Origin: CAIKMD01 sp036490955
GTDB taxonomy: Bacteria; Pseudomonadota; Alphaproteobacteria; ATCC43930; CGMCC-115725
DNA length: 25,209 nt
NCBI GenBank assembly: GCA_036490955.1
Contig: DASXCX010000266.1
Span: forward strand, 1 to 25,209
Direction: 5' to 3'
Shown here: positions 23,546 through 25,209 of the stretch, piece after piece
Layout: each line of letters begins with the position of its first letter
How positions within the stretch are numbered: position 1 is the first letter of the stretch
Notes under the pieces: model-generated
The model's input: the letters and a program-made list of their open reading frames with translations, nothing else
What the model was told of the DNA's origin: nothing
The model's database searches: none
Made by a program: the position numbers and the translations under genes

Positions 23546-25209
23546 GTCTCCTGCCGTTTCTTTGCCGCCTCGATGGTACGCCACACCGTGTTCGGCATTG
23601 CCGGCAGCGGAATATCGGTGACGCCGAGCGGCGCCAGCGCATCGACGATGGCGTTGATCACCGCGGCCGGCGCCGACGTCGTCGGTCCCTCGCCCGCCGA
23701 TTTGATGCCGAGTGGATTGGTCGGTGAGAGAATTTCGAGGATCTCGGTATCGATAAGCGGCAGATCCGCTGCATGCGGCATGCCGTATTCCATCAACGAG
23801 CCGGCGAGCGATTGGCCGGTCTTCGGATCGCGCGTGCATTCCTCGGACAGCGCCTGGCCCACACCATGCGCGATCGAACCATGACTCTGACCGTCGACGA
23901 TCAGGGGGTTGATCGCGCGGCCGACATCGTCGACGCTCGTATAGCGCTTGATCTGCACGCCGCCGGTTGCGGGGTCGACCTCGATCTCGCAAATCGCCGT
24001 ACCATTGGGGAAAACCGGCTGATGCATCTCATTGTCGGCGCGCGAAGCGAGCACTTCGCCGCGACGCGACGCTTCCTCGGCGAGATCGAAGAGATCGAGC
24101 GTGCGATTGGCGGAAAGCGCGCGAAAGTGTCCGTCCTCGAAGCGGATTTGATCCGGTGAGGTCTTGAGCATGATAGCGGCGAAGCGCTTGCCGTGCTCGA
24201 TCAGCGCCGCGCCCGCCATGGTCATGACGACGGCGGCATGGCGCATCGAGCGGCCGGAGTGCGAGCCGCCGCCTTCGCTGACCATATCGGTATCGCCCAT
24301 GACGACGTCGATCCTCTCCATGGCCACGCCGAGCAGATCGGCGATCACCTGCGAGAAGCTCGTCTCCTGCCCTTGGCCGCTTGGCTGCGTGCCGATGACG
24401 AGCCGCACCCGGCCTTCCGGCAGCACCTTTAGCTCGGCGCGCTCGCGCGGCGAGCCGGTCGAGGATTCGACGTAGTTCGCAAGACCGAAGCCGAGACACC
24501 GTCCCCGCTTCGCCGCTTCCTCGCGCCGCGCCGCAAAGCCCGACCAATCGGCGATGCGCAGCGCGTCATTCATCGCGCGTTCGTAATCGCCGCTGTCATA
24601 GGTCGTGCCGACCGCGTTGGTGTAGGGCATCTGCTCCTGGCGGACGAGATTCTTGCGCCGCAGCTCGATGCGATCAATGCCGAGCCCACGCGCCGCTTTG
24701 TCGATGAGCCGCTCGAGCGCGAAATTCACCTCGGGCCGCCCCGAGCTACGCATCGTCGTCGTCGGTACGGTGTTGGTGAAAACCGCCTGCGCGCGGAGAT
24801 GCACGGCGGGGATGTCATATGAGCCGGTGAGAAGGCCACAGCCCTTGGCGAGCGGAGACAAGGTCACGCAATGCGCGCCGACGTTGCTGATATTGGTCGC
24901 GCGCAGCGCCAAGAACTTGCCGTCCCGGCTCACCGCGAGATCGAGCTGCGTCGCGAGATCGCGGCCCTCGTAAGCCGTGATCATTTCTTCCGAACGGGTC
25001 GCCGTGTATTTGATCGGCCGGCCGAGCTTCTTCGCGGCCCAAAGCAGCAAGCCGAATTCGACGTAGGGCCGGTTGCGGGCGCCGAAGCTGCCGCCGACAT
25101 CGTTCGAGACGAGACGCAGCTTCTCGAGCGGAATGCCGAGCACAGTCGCGTATTGCGGGCGCTGGCGAATGACGCCCGGCCCGCCCGAGGTGAAATGCAG
25201 CGTATAGCG
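23542..25209 (-). CDS. Molybdopterin-binding subunit, xanthine dehydrogenase/CoxL family (5' end missing)
   Basis: The C-terminal 555 residues of a large molybdenum-hydroxylase subunit; the N-terminus lies beyond the right edge. Molybdopterin contacts are visible in NDVGGSFGARN, GTQPSGQGQETSFSQVIADLLGV and HSGRSMRHAA. The C-terminal GEGPTTSAPAAVINAIVDAL carries the catalytic glutamate region. Where relatives often read AYRGAGRPE, this protein has TTTMRSSGRPE, and no AYxCSFR loop of true form I CO dehydrogenase is seen, so an aldehyde or N-heterocycle dehydrogenase is more likely. FAD and [2Fe-2S] subunits are not in view. It overlaps rpiA by 4 bp. Confidence 0.92.
   Translation of the reverse strand, partial: RYTLHFTSGGPGVIRQRPQYATVLGIPLEKLRLVSNDVGGSFGARNRPYVEFGLLLWAAKKLGRPIKYTATRSEEMITAYEGRDLATQLDLAVSRDGKFLALRATNISNVGAHCVTLSPLAKGCGLLTGSYDIPAVHLRAQAVFTNTVPTTTMRSSGRPEVNFALERLIDKAARGLGIDRIELRRKNLVRQEQMPYTNAVGTTYDSGDYERAMNDALRIADWSGFAARREEAAKRGRCLGFGLANYVESSTGSPRERAELKVLPEGRVRLVIGTQPSGQGQETSFSQVIADLLGVAMERIDVVMGDTDMVSEGGGSHSGRSMRHAAVVMTMAGAALIEHGKRFAAIMLKTSPDQIRFEDGHFRALSANRTLDLFDLAEEASRRGEVLASRADNEMHQPVFPNGTAICEIEVDPATGGVQIKRYTSVDDVGRAINPLIVDGQSHGSIAHGVGQALSEECTRDPKTGQSLAGSLMEYGMPHAADLPLIDTEILEILSPTNPLGIKSAGEGPTTSAPAAVINAIVDALAPLGVTDIPLPAMPNTVWRTIEAAKKRQET

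Noticed and set aside
23546..23992. N-terminal extension of rpiA as a 381-residue fusion
   Set aside because: The extension reads antifamily, arginine-rich sequence over the molybdopterin subunit gene; ATG at 23545 has its own Shine-Dalgarno.
23542..25209. Form I aerobic CO dehydrogenase large subunit (coxL)
   Set aside because: The diagnostic AYxCSFR active-site loop is not seen in the visible 555 residues.

Overview
The window is high-GC bacterial chromosome, almost fully coding, with 25 supported protein genes (two cut by the window edges). The SUF operon, the OxyR/peroxiredoxin cluster, the GMC/Rieske catabolic genes, the NitT/TauT-type binding protein and the CoxL-like molybdoenzyme together suggest a free-living aerobic alphaproteobacterium (Hyphomicrobiales or Rhodospirillales). 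That placement is inference from gene content and codon style, not from a marker gene. No rRNA, tRNA, CRISPR array, insertion sequence or phage gene was seen, and no gene-free gap exceeds about 180 bases.

Layout. (1) 1-1723, minus strand: cytochrome c', a diheme cytochrome c and the start of an ABC transporter ATPase, read in that order; a perfect 22-bp palindrome lies upstream. (2) 1842-7953, minus strand: a complete Fe-S assembly operon, rrf2/sufR-sufB-sufC-sufD-sufS-sufU-sufT, with gaps of 4-20 bp. An IscR-like palindrome sits in the promoter of the regulator gene. (3) 8131-9743: a VOC/glyoxalase-fold gene and two tail-to-tail lipoprotein genes. (4) 9847-14849, minus strand: a tight five-gene oxidative operon in transcription order GMC oxidoreductase, 2-oxoglutarate oxygenase, Rieske oxygenase, glutathione transferase, RidA; this is the best candidate for an undescribed pathway. 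(5) 15026-17643: two exported parallel beta-helix proteins facing each other, with stop codons overlapping by 28 bp. (6) 17682-18908: an acyl-CoA dehydrogenase. (7) 18991-21712: an oxidative-stress cluster, ahpC-ahpD-dps on the minus strand diverging from oxyR, with a recognisable OxyR-type site between them. (8) 21716-25209, minus strand: an orphan periplasmic binding protein, rpiA, and a molybdopterin-binding dehydrogenase subunit whose stop overlaps the rpiA start.

Themes. Fe-S supply (SUF) and peroxide defence (OxyR/AhpC/AhpD/Dps) are textbook modules with visible regulatory sites. The Rieske enzyme would need Fe-S clusters, and the diheme cytochrome resembles electron-accepting subunits of periplasmic dehydrogenases, but no direct link between these modules is shown by the sequence. 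Three intergenic segments share REP/BIME-like architecture and look like copies of a dispersed genomic repeat.
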